DNA of 64,000 nucleotides from Bryoerythrophyllum caledonicum (taxonomy: Eukaryota > Streptophyta > Bryopsida > Pottiales > Pottiaceae). Below, one piece after another: positions 23,220 to 32,807 of the stretch. The notes below the pieces were generated by a model that made no database searches, was not told where the DNA came from, and worked only from the letters and a program-made list of their open reading frames with translations. A program made the position numbers and the translations under genes. Where the stretch lies: the NCBI GenBank assembly GCA_963971425.1, contig OZ020514.1, positions 28,012,602 through 28,076,601 on the forward strand, given 5' to 3'. Each line of letters starts with the position of its first letter. Position 1 is the first letter of the stretch.

Positions 23220-23810
23220 GGGTGAAAGCATGCTACACCCATCCCATTTTGGGCAAAGACCATGGTATATTTTTAGTATATTTTAAACTCAACTTTCAAA
23301 AAAAGGATATAAATTTTTATTTTTTTTAAAAAGCCACCATATGCCGACCTAGGGTTGTGTATGAAGCATTGTTTTTGACAAAAATCCATTAAAGAAACGA
23401 CCCAATCCTTAGTCATTTTGAACCATGTACGATCGGCATGTTTTCTACCAATTGGATTTGAAAATTTGTTTTTTTTTATTGGATAGTCCATTCACAGCAC
23501 CCTACTAATGTGCATGCAAATTTTCATCATCATACGTACCATAGATCACTCCAAAACAATATATTTGTACAATTCTAGTATTTTGTGACAAGTATATTTC
23601 TCCCACAAATTCAGTCATTCAGATGAAACCATTGATTGGCTTACCAGATTTTTAGCGTTTGTTTAATGCCATTCAAATTGGGAATAACATTCCATCATCA
23701 AAAATCTGAAAACAAAGGTACATCTTGTTTGGTAGACAAAAGAATGTTTGTTACTCCTACAAAAACAACTTGTGACACGTTTTTTATACCAGTGTAGCTT
23801 GCTTTTACCC
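23220..23810. mobile_element. 591-bp non-autonomous TIR element nested in the copia integrase
   Basis: The element is bounded by 19-bp terminal inverted repeats (left GGGTGAAAGCATGCTACAC; right, reverse-complemented, GGGTAAAAGCAAGCTACAC; 17 of 19 match). TGCA flanks both ends (23216-23219 and 23811-23814). Deleting the element plus one TGCA restores the Gly-Gly-Ala-Arg-Tyr-Phe context of the integrase frame, so the insertion point is exact. Because TGCA is palindromic, the true ends could also be read as CAGGG...CCCTG. It has no coding capacity. The superfamily is undecided; a 4-bp palindromic duplication is unusual for hAT (8 bp) or Harbinger (3 bp). Confidence 0.88.
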
Positions 23811-24316
23811 TGCAAGGTATTTTGTGACCTTCATTGATGACTTTTTGAGGAGGGTGTGGATGTACAGTACATCTTAAAGATAAAGAGGAAATGCCTTGAA
23901 GAGTTCAAGGATTTCAACGCTCTTGCGGAGAAGCAATATGAGCACAAGATCAAGGTGTTTCATTCAAACATTGGTGGGGAGTTCATATCAAAAGGCTTTT
24001 CAAGTTTCTTGAAGAAGCATGGCATTGAGAGGCACATGTCAACACCTTGTACGTCGGAGCAAAATGGAGTTGCAGAGCGTGCAAATTTTACCATAATAGA
24101 AATGGCGAGGAGCATGATTTATGCGCAACGCCTAAAGCTTGAATTTTGGGCGGAAGCGGTGGCCAATGTGGTCTACAATTGCAGTCGATGTCCAACGAAG
24201 GCTCTCGTCACCATCACACCGCACCAAGCTTGGAGTGGCCGCAAGCCATGCATTGCTCATATGCGTGTGTTGGGATGCATTGCATATGCAATGGTACCGG
24301 ATACAAAGAACAGTTA
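23811..24316 (+). pseudogene. copia integrase core, catalytic site damaged
   Basis: After the nested element the frame resumes with VTFIDDF (first catalytic Asp), then after a frame change HSNIGGEF and NGVAERANF. The usual second motif is R-S-D-N-G-G-E-F, so the second catalytic Asp is replaced by Asn here; the third residue, Glu in GVAER, is kept. The stretch continues through FWAEAVANVVYNCSR and the GRKP block to a stop at about 24315. Integrase would insert the element's cDNA into the host genome; with this change and the split it cannot work. Confidence 0.88.
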
Positions 24317-24317
24317 A

Positions 24318-26189
24318 CTTGATGCAAAAGACACAAAGTGTTTGTTTCTTGGCTATTGTGAGGGCTCTAAGGTATATCGGCTCATGTGCATAGAGGCGAA
24401 AAATATCACTAAGAGTTGTAATGTAGTATTTGTTGAAGATACTACTAGTATTGGTGATGTTTTGGAGATGAGTCCAAGTAGAAGATGTGAGACCTCCTTT
24501 TTGGTGGACGAATCTTCCAAACCACCACCCTTGAAGGATTGGGACAAAGATACCATGAAGAAAGAGAGATTGCATGTCAAAGAAAGAGATGTAGCATCTT
24601 CAACAACACCTTTGATAAGCAATGAAGGCTTGGAGAACTTTCAAGAGCGGCAGTATCCAAGAAGAAAGCAACGTCCGCCTAGTGAATGAAGGAAGAGCCA
24701 CATTTTTCCTAAACATTTGATAGAGCGTGCCAATGTGGTATCATTGGAGGATGTTTTAAACATGTGTGAGGCTATGCAATGAGAAAATGCAAGCAAGTGG
24801 GAGTCGGCCATGCAAGAAGAGTACAACTTGCTCATGGCAAATGGCACGTGGAAGTTGGCTCTTCTTCCAAAGGATCGCAAGGGCATTGGATGCAAGTGGG
24901 CATTTCGTTCAAAGAAGGATGCTTTGGGTGGATTGGTTTCCTACAAGGCAAGATATGTTGCCAAGGGATACTCTCAAGTTGCGGAAGTGGACTTGCTTGA
25001 GACGTTTGCTCCCGTTGCTAAATTCACTACCATTTAGTGCATTCTTGCACTTGAGGCGGCCTTTGACTTGGAGATTCACCAAGTGGATGTAAAGACCGCA
25101 TTCTTAATTGGTGAGTTGGAGGAGGACAGTTACATGGACCAACCCAAGGTTTTGAACAAGAAGACTTTGATCATCTTGAGTACAAGCTCAAGAAGTCATT
25201 GTATGAACTCAAGCAATCACCAAGAGCATGGTACCAATGCATTGATGCTTTCTTCACCAAGGAAGGTTTTACAAGGAGCCAAGCGGACCATTCCTTGTAC
25301 ATCAAACAAACATGTGAGTACTTGTAGATAGTCCGCATCTATGTAGATGACTTGATCATCTTGGCTAGACTTTTTGCTAAGTTGGCGTGGCTCATAGGTA
25401 AGCTCAATACGGAGTTTGAGATGAGCAATCTTGGTGAGGTAAAGTATTGTCTTGGTGTGGAATTTGTAAGAGACCACTAGGCACGCACCATCAACATGAG
25501 CCAAAAGATGTATGTTGAGGAGGTGCTCAAGCGCTTCAACATGGAAGAGTGCAATCCCATTGGTACCCCTCTTGATGTGATCGTCAAGTTGTTGAAGCTT
25601 TCAAAGGAAGAGTTTGAGGCAAATCAAAGTGAGATAGAAGACTTGTCATACAAGGGTGGAGTTGGGTTATTGATGCATGCCATGGTAGGCACACGACCTA
25701 ACCTTGCATTTGCGGTGATCATAGTAAGCCTATTCAAGTCTAGGGCTGGTCCGACACATTGGTGTGCCGTGAAGCAGATCATGCGGTACTTGCAAGGTAC
25801 TACAGACCACAAATTGTGGCTTGGTAGTAAGGACATTGTTTTGAGGGGCTATTGCAATGCAAAAAGGGCCAGAGATACGAACGAGTGTGAATTGACAATA
25901 AGGTATGTGTTCTTTGTTGGAGTTAGTGCCATCTCGTGGAACTGCAAGAGGCGATCAATCATTGCCTTGTCCACGACGGAAACCGAATACATGGCAACTA
26001 GCCAAAGTACGAAGGAGGCCATTTGTCTTTGCAAGCTTTTGGCGGGTTTGGAGTGTGGAGAACAAGAAGATAAGCTTGAAGTATTGTCCAACGAAAGACA
26101 TGGTGGCGGATGTGGTGGCAAAAGCACTTGCAAAAGAGCGGCATCAAAGGTCAGCAATGGCATTCAAATTGCGAGAAGGTAACTACTGA
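24318..26189 (+). pseudogene. copia reverse transcriptase and RNase H, frameshifted
   Basis: The linker after integrase reads FLGYCEGSKVYRL. The reverse transcriptase begins near 24810 with WKLALLPKDRKGIGCKWAF and continues YKARYVAKGYSQ, ETFAPVAK, then HQVDVKTAFL (first catalytic Asp). The catalytic YVDD box is intact at 25340-25351. RNase H follows at 25496-26180 with RYLQGTTDHKLWLG, GYCNAKRA (the usual GYxDAD form has lost its Asp) and LSTTETEY. The final tail (CPTKDMVADVVAKAL) is in another frame and ends at 26189, just before the polypurine tract. Several stops and frameshifts make it non-functional. Confidence 0.9.
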
Positions 26190-26190
26190 T

Positions 26191-26200
26191 AAGGAGGGAG
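26191..26200 (+). other. Polypurine tract of the copia element
   Basis: AAGGAGGGAG directly abuts the 3' LTR. In LTR elements this purine run primes plus-strand cDNA synthesis. Its exact position supports the LTR boundary at 26201. Confidence 0.85.
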
Positions 26201-26461
26201 TGTTAGAGATTAGAGCTACTTGAAGTTATTATGATATTGCAAACAGTTGAGGTAGATTTAGAAGGGAAGTGAAGAAGAGAAAATGGAGAGAGGTGAAAGG
26301 AACTCAAAGTAGTGCCATATGTATTGACGAAGGTTGTTACCAATTGGTACTATATGTGAAAGCCTTCAAAAGAAGGCAATATTTCAGTCCAAGCATTGTT
26401 TGTTATATCGTGTGTGTTTCAATTGCTTGTACAATCATTTCTCTACTTCTTATGAACCTCA
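26201..26461 (+). repeat. 3' LTR of the copia element
   Basis: 261 bp, the same length as the 5' LTR, beginning TGTTAGAGATTAGAG and ending AACCTCA. Divergence from the 5' copy is mostly substitutions, with no large indel. Confidence 0.9.
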
Positions 26462-28964
26462 ATAATAGAAAAGCAAGGTGGTGGCACATTGGTGCCACCT
26501 AGTTGCCAGATAGAATGTTTGGTAGGGACAAAATTGGTAGGGGCGTGGATGTGGGACACGGCGTGAACGGAAGACAAGATGCACGCAGAAGGTCAAGGCG
26601 CGGAGAAGGACAGGGCGCTAATGTCATCTCAACCAGGTGCAAACGTCATGCTAATTGTGTGAAGACACTTCTCCATTCAAAGTTGTTTGCTTCCTACACC
26701 TTCATCAATTCATAGAAGTGATACAATTGCCATGAGGGAAGAAAATAAACTTATAGAATAGTATTTAGACTATTGTATACGCCTCTGGTTTTATAAATAT
26801 TAGATGTTTGGAAATTGCCAAGTACACATACTCCTCTCTGAGGATGACTTACGCCCTACAAAAGCACCACATGCTAAACTTCAAATAGTAAAAACAATCT
26901 ACTATAAACCTAAACAACAATTAGGCATAGTCTAGCAGTGGAGTGCATTCTTCAATGTGCCTAGACCATCTCGTATAGACGCTCTTTTACACACATCATC
27001 TTCTTGGTGGCTTCTTAGTTTCAAACTCGAGTTCATATATTGCTCTAGGTTTTTGTTGAAAAAAATTTGGGATCCATTTTGATTTCTATATTCGAGCCGC
27101 TATCCATCTTATCATATATGCATCAGCAGCCATGGACTACAAGTGTGTTTGTTGCATAACCTGACGCGAGTTCATGAAACTCTCCGCTCTGAATACATAG
27201 AACAATTCTAGTGCTACAAACCTTTGCAAGTCTCTTCCCTTTTGAAGCTGCTCCATGGTCCAATGACCATAACTTGAAGACTCATTTTCTACAACTCGAT
27301 TGGATAGCTCCGAATCGCAAATTCCTATCTATATTGTATCGGCATTTCATTCACCAAAGTAGCCCAAAATATTGGATGGAGATATGTCCTTGTCTATGTT
27401 ATGTACATAGTGGCATTTTTCCACAATGAAAAGCAAAAAAGTACCAAGTTCACTCGACTTTCGCAATTAGTTGCAACCCATCGAAGTTCCTCCTTTGTTA
27501 ACTTTGTATCCTCTTGTTTCACAATCTCATCCATTGGTACTAATTCATTCACTATTGAATTGTATTTGGACCAAAAAGAAATTAGAGATCCCCTATTCTA
27601 CCAGAGCGTATTGCCTTCCATCATTTTAGGATGCAAACATGCAAGTCTAATGATGTGAGGATGCTTCACCGGACACCCTCGGCCTTGCTTATGATTGCTT
27701 TAATCTTCTTGTTTTTGTTTAGGGTCTTTATACTCTTTCCCGCAAAATAAATCTAGCTAGGGATGCTCTTCATTTTTGTAATCATCACCTTTTCAACGGT
27801 CCCAAATGCACCAATTATAAGGATTACTTTAGTGGAACTTTCAAGCCAAGTAAATGTTTGGTTTACCCAATGAGATTGCATCTCGTCTTCAACTATCGCT
27901 TTCCACAATGCTTTTTTCTTCATACTCGAAGAAAAATATTGCTCAACAAACTTCTAGATCATGGTCAACTTGACAACAAAATCTTTGTCCTCTATGTTCC
28001 AAACAGCACCAACTTTCTTACTTGCATCGTAACACCACTTTGCCACAATATTGGTAGTCAACACAACCACTTGTTTATCTAACCACTCCAAGTGCAACCA
28101 ATAATCTGAGAAATTGTTGAATCTCTTAGATGCTCTAAACTTTGATTCCAGTTCCATTTGCAAGTTGAGAGTCAATTTATGGTATCCCTCCTAGTTCAAT
28201 GCGAGATTCTCCCTGATCAACATCTACAAAGATTGTAGAGTGTAAGAAAAAAATACTGCCCTACTTTCTATCACGTATTCATGTGGAGGCATATAGGGAT
28301 TTGGGATCTTCATGCACTTCTTTTGGACCTATGAAAAGGGTGCAATGAATCAAAGGCCATCAACGTGTTTGTAGACAAAAGTACCATCTCACAAACATCA
28401 TCCAAATTCGCAAACATTGGACATTTGTCCAACGACCCATTCACTGCTCCTGCCAAAATCAACAAAAAAAATTTCAACGCGCTTATATTTCAATCCCCAT
28501 GGTGGAATTTCATCAAAAATCATATAAACTAGGTACACTATGTGGGCCAAGCCCTACTAGCCACCAAACTCACTTGCATAGGCCGTTGCGTGAACTAGCA
28601 CGTGCGACATAGGGCGTAGACTTGTTAAGAGAATGAGGAGGGAGAGGCGACTGTACATAGTCCTTGCCCCGTCAACATCTCCGCCCTAGCAAGTGGCGTT
28701 CTTGTCCGCTTCTATTCCGTCTCCACCCGGTTCCTTACGGTCCCTATTAGATCCCATTTCAATTCTTGTTGAGCTCCGTTCCCGTCTCCGCCTTGACTGG
28801 GTCCCCACCCTAATACACCCGCCCATGCCCTGCTCTAATTTCCATCTATGTCCAAGTCTTGCCATCTCCGCCCTGGCCGCAATGACGTCGCGTTACCGTC
28901 CCCATCCTGGCTGCATAGACGTCCCCGCCAAGTCCTTGCCGTCCCTCTCCTAGCCTCAAGATTT
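26462..28964. other. No certain gene; possible minus-strand coding relic at 27.9-28.2 kb
   Basis: A 73-codon minus-strand frame at 28175-27954 (contains YWLHLEWLDKQVV and AKWCYDASKK) has protein-like composition and may continue in broken form leftwards to about 27.2 kb. I recognise no domain. From 28.65 kb the sequence becomes C-rich with recurring GTC(C/T)(C/G)CGCC words. Other open frames here are short. Confidence 0.3.
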
Positions 28965-29340
28965 TGTTGGAACTAAAAATAAATGCAGGCTGCATTTAAA
29001 GGTTTCCTCCCTCTCCATTGGAAGGAAGAATTCCTTGGCCAAGGGCATTTAAAAGACCCAACTAGCCCTGCCTCGCCCCGCTTGCCATGTATGTTGTCAA
29101 GCCTATTTTGCCAGTCCTAATGTCTGCTCCCTCACCTTTTATCCACACCGTGACGTTTGCACGTGGCACAACCCCGGTTCAAGAACGCTAAAGCCTAATT
29201 TTCTAATTCCAATGTCCGCACCTTGCATCTGTACCTTGACCTCTTCTCAAAGCTCTTGGTTTGCTACTCCAAGTCACACCCAACGTCGACACTCCAGCGT
29301 CCGCGCTGTATCCAACCCATATGGATTGTTGAGCTCCACA
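28965..29340 (+). repeat. Duplicated C-rich segment, copy A
   Basis: It begins TGTTGGAACTAAAA and runs through CTCTCCATTGGAA, GCATTTAAAAG and GTCCGCACCTTGCATCT. The same blocks recur in order in copy B from 29849. Both start with TG, so they could be LTRs of a small element, but the 3' edges and any target duplication are not clear. Confidence 0.6.
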
Positions 29341-29492
29341 TGTTTTCATGAAAATGCAAAATTGTGTCTTCAAAACGTTGTTCTCAAAATTGTAAACCCT
29401 AAAATTCTAAACTTAAATCCTTCAGAGCCAAGAGGCCTATGGTGTTGGAGTCTTGTTTTTTTATTCCAATAGTGAATGGTAGGAAAATTTAT

Positions 29493-29700
29493 ATGAATGA
29501 AATGCTTTTCTATTAGGCCCTTGCATTTGTTTGTGCCAAATTTATAAACAAAACCTTAACAAGGCATAACGCTTTGTTCCAATCGAACCCAAGTATATAT
29601 ATATATGAATGAAAGGCCTCTCCATTAGGTCCTTGCATTTGTTTTTGCCAAATATATTAACAAAGCCTTGTCAAGGCATAACCTTTTTTCCAGTGGAGAA
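29493..29700 (+). repeat. 112-bp direct tandem duplication
   Basis: Two diverged copies starting ATGAATGAAA at 29493 and 29605 share CATTAGG(C/T)CCTTGCATTTG, GCCAAAT and CAAGGCATAAC. It lies between C-rich copies A and B. No coding. Confidence 0.7.
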
Positions 29701-29848
29701 AAATATTAATTATAAAAAAGTGTTTTGACAAAAAAAATTTAAAAGTCTGGCCACAAGAAAAGGACACAATGTTCCTTGAAGTCAATTTTGAATCCTTATA
29801 GGTGGAGCTTTTCATGTAGCTATTTGACTATTATATACCTCAAGTTGT

Positions 29849-30391
29849 TGTTGGAACTAAAATTAAAAGTTGATCGCATTTAATGGTTTTTCCCCTCTCC
29901 ATGGAAATGAAGAATCTCATAGCCAAGTACATTTAAAAGGTTAGTCTAGCCTTGCCCACCTAGTTTGTTATGTGGATGAAGTCCGTTTCCTAGCCTCAAG
30001 TCCTCGCCGAGGCTCTTGCACAGGACCAAACAAAACTTATTTAAATCCAAGCGTCCGAGCCTAGGAGTCTGCGCCCCTCGCCATCCGCTCGCGCCAGACG
30101 TCTCCGACTGCCCTTCTGTCGGCTCCCTATGTTTGTGTCTTACGTCTGCGCCCTAGCCTTTTGTTTGTGCCCTCACCTTCTATTGCACCCTAACGTCCTT
30201 GTCTTGATGTTTGTGCCTTGACCACTCCAATTCAAAAACTCTAGAAGCTTGTTTTTCTAGTCTTAGTGTCCGTGTCGTGCATCTTTGCCCTATGATCACG
30301 CCCTAACAATGACGTCCATGCCCACACACTTGCGTTTCCGCTCGACCTCAAGGTCCGCGCTCTAGTTCCATCGTGGACTAACACGTCACAA
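29849..30391 (+). repeat. Duplicated C-rich segment, copy B
   Basis: It begins TGTTGGAACTAAAATTAAAAG and repeats copy A's blocks in the same order, with extra GTCTGCGCCCT-like words. A plausible end is GACTAACA at 30391, which with the TGTTGG start would give LTR-like TGTTnG/CnAACA ends. The copy is longer than A, so indels are present. Confidence 0.55.
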
Positions 30392-30494
30392 AGTAATGTA
30401 TCATTTACAATCAATTTTTATTACCTTGGATAAATTACAAGGCCCACAAATGAAAGCCATTCGTTTGTCCTATCTAATTATATTGACCCGCCTG

Positions 30495-30790
30495 ATATGA
30501 CAATCTTGAAGTAGAATAATCCCTAAGTCGGAGATAACTTCATTTGAGAAGTGCACTTATCCTTGACTTGAGAATAACTTCATTTAAAAAGTGTACTTAT
30601 TCTCAATTTGGAGATAACTTACTTATAAAATGGAGTTATTCACAAGTCGAGTATAACTTCATTTATGTCCAAGAACTTTTCCTCGACTGGAGGATAATTT
30701 CATTAGAGAAGTGGAGTTATTATCGAGCTGAGGATAACTTCACCTCAGAATAGTAGTTTTCCTCAAGTAGAGGATTACTTCTTGAAAACC
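30495..30790 (+). repeat. 40-bp dyad-symmetric tandem repeat, about 7 copies (copy 2)
   Basis: ATAACTT anchors occur at 30534, 30574, 30614, 30653, 30694, 30734 and (as ATTACTT) about 30774, steps of 39-41 bp. The unit is GAGGATAACTTCATTT plus GAGAAGTG and a TTATCCTCGA-like part, so adjacent halves are mutually complementary. It is the same family as the array at 20.6 kb, but more regular. Confidence 0.88.
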
Positions 30791-32807
30791 ATGAACCTAA
30801 TATAAAAGGTGTGCAACAATGAGCTATCTCTATCCTCAATATTCCATACGGTAATGAATGAGTAGAAGTAGATTTCTAATATTTCTGAAGACTTGTTTCT
30901 ATCTTCCTTTGACTTCCTTTCTTCAACTAGAAGGAAAGTCTATCTGTGGCTGTGGAAAATAACATTCTATTTCATTCTAAAAACACCTATCTTCTAGTGC
31001 TATTTTCATACCTATTTGAAGAATCTGATGACATTGAAGATAATGCTTCTTACTGGAGTCCAAACATTGTTTTAAAATCATCTATTTCCTTTGTTAACAA
31101 GCGTTTCAACACTTAAAGAACCCTGATTATTATTTGAGATATGTTTTGGGGATATATTTATACTATGCTTTAAAATGTACTGAGAGCTTCCTTGATCATC
31201 CCACTCATATTGGGAGAGATACCTGTAGATCAAGTTTTATTCACAACTTCATCCGTGGATAGCTCCTCCATCTTTTGGTCTGATGAAAATTTTAAAAACA
31301 CCAGTAGGCACCAAATTCTAAGACCAACAACATTACCAAACAATAACGTGCATATTTGCAAAAAATGTGCATTTTCTAACTACAGAATGAATCGGCGTAG
31401 TGTTAAAATTGGACCACAGGCCTACGCAAATGCATTGCATTTGCGTACCCTCCTTCTATAACGTATTTAAATATATTCTAGATGACAAATAATGTCTAAT
31501 GCTCATGTGACATGCCATGTTTAACGGACTTGAGTAATAATTACAATGATCTGACATCTTGATCTAAAATGACATCCTTGCTAAACCTAGGTATTAAGGT
31601 TCTAGACCTAGTCTGTTATTTCTTATGATTTGATATGTAGAATTTTTCATCTCACCTTGTTTAATTTGCCATCTAAAGAAATAGACGCAATCAAGATAAT
31701 TAATGGGTTGTAATCAATGATCGATATGGGCAAGCAATTTTGATTTTGAAGCTTGCGTGCATTGATGGGACGAGCGTGTAGATATCATCCCAAACTCTAA
31801 GATTTATCTATCATTTTTGGACTTTTGTTTCTCGTCGTCAAAGCTCTTGCCCTCTCATGCTTGCAACTTCAACTAACTTTGAAGGATTCTTTTACGCTTG
31901 AGTTTGTTAATCCCTGAAATCGTATTAAACTCCATTATTTTTCAGATCTTGCTTGAGTCATAAATCTTGACATCAATATGTTGCATGATTTCAATACATT
32001 CCATTTGTTGTTGTTCACCGTTTAATGATCAGTTTGGGATACATTTAGACCTAAGAAAGTCTCTACCTCAACCTTTTGCAATACACTATTATGTCAACAA
32101 ATGTGAATATTCACTTGGCCAGTGCTTGACACATCTTTTTGGTTATAGAAAACACTTACAGTTGGATCCGTTGGCGGGACGCAAACAACGCCCTTCAAAG
32201 GACTTCTTCTTCCATTACTTGGTAGTTTGCTTAAAAAGTCAAGGGGGTAGCGGACCAAAATATTGATTTTCAATTTATATACGCATTTTTGTTGACAAGC
32301 TGCCAACGGAATCACTGCAGTTGTCATTCCATTGAACGATGTCTCTAGTGATTGCCTTGCGTCAACATCTCCATGGGCCGTGAACCCACTCAATCCTTTT
32401 ACAAGAACAAAAAGTCGGGATGTTGGAAGGTCTAGAGAAGTGTTGTTGCTCTCATCTATTCCAACCTCTACTTTGTTGGTTGAGCAATTGTCGAGAATAT
32501 CATTTTGAGGGTCCCTTGATTGTTTGTGTAATGATGATTGCAGTGACTAATGCATTGGTGATGCCAATTCCATCTCTGGCGGAGGTGTATCCATGTTGTT
32601 GTATACATGAGCCTAACTATCACTTGGAAAGCAACTAATCTAAGCCCTTAGGCTGATATCAATGAACCCACTAAGGAGATAGGTGGGAACTTTTCATTGC
32701 CAATTGAAGACATCAAGCTTGTACATGGAGTTCTTGACCTATGCAACGGCATGGAGGTCATCCTCTTTAACGATGACAGTGATCAGAGAGGTTGTGTAGG
32801 AATTGAA
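30791..32807. other. No gene seen up to the CACTA-type element
   Basis: AT-rich DNA. Open frames of 70-100 codons on both strands near 31.2 and 32.0-32.6 kb lack recognisable domains, and those near 32.1-32.3 kb overlap on opposite strands. None is supported. Confidence 0.45.

Larger units (their letters stand above)
20930..26461 (+). mobile_element. Ty1/copia LTR retrotransposon, decayed, 5.5 kb, with nested insertion
   Basis: Two 261-bp LTRs flank an internal region with the copia order gag, protease, integrase, reverse transcriptase, RNase H. Both LTRs begin TGTTAGAGATTAGAG and end AACCTCA. By eye they share roughly three quarters to four fifths of positions, so the insertion is old. The coding region is in several frames with many stops. 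The integrase is split by a 591-bp TIR element. A clean 5-bp target duplication was not visible; the bases outside the LTRs differ. The putative primer-binding site after the 5' LTR (from 21192, TGGATTATAGGCC) matches initiator-Met only weakly, while the polypurine tract before the 3' LTR is clear. Confidence 0.92.

Noticed and set aside
20925..26466. 5-bp target duplication of the copia element
   Set aside because: The bases outside the two LTRs (AGAGA and ATAAT) do not match; the duplication has decayed or the flanks have been rearranged.
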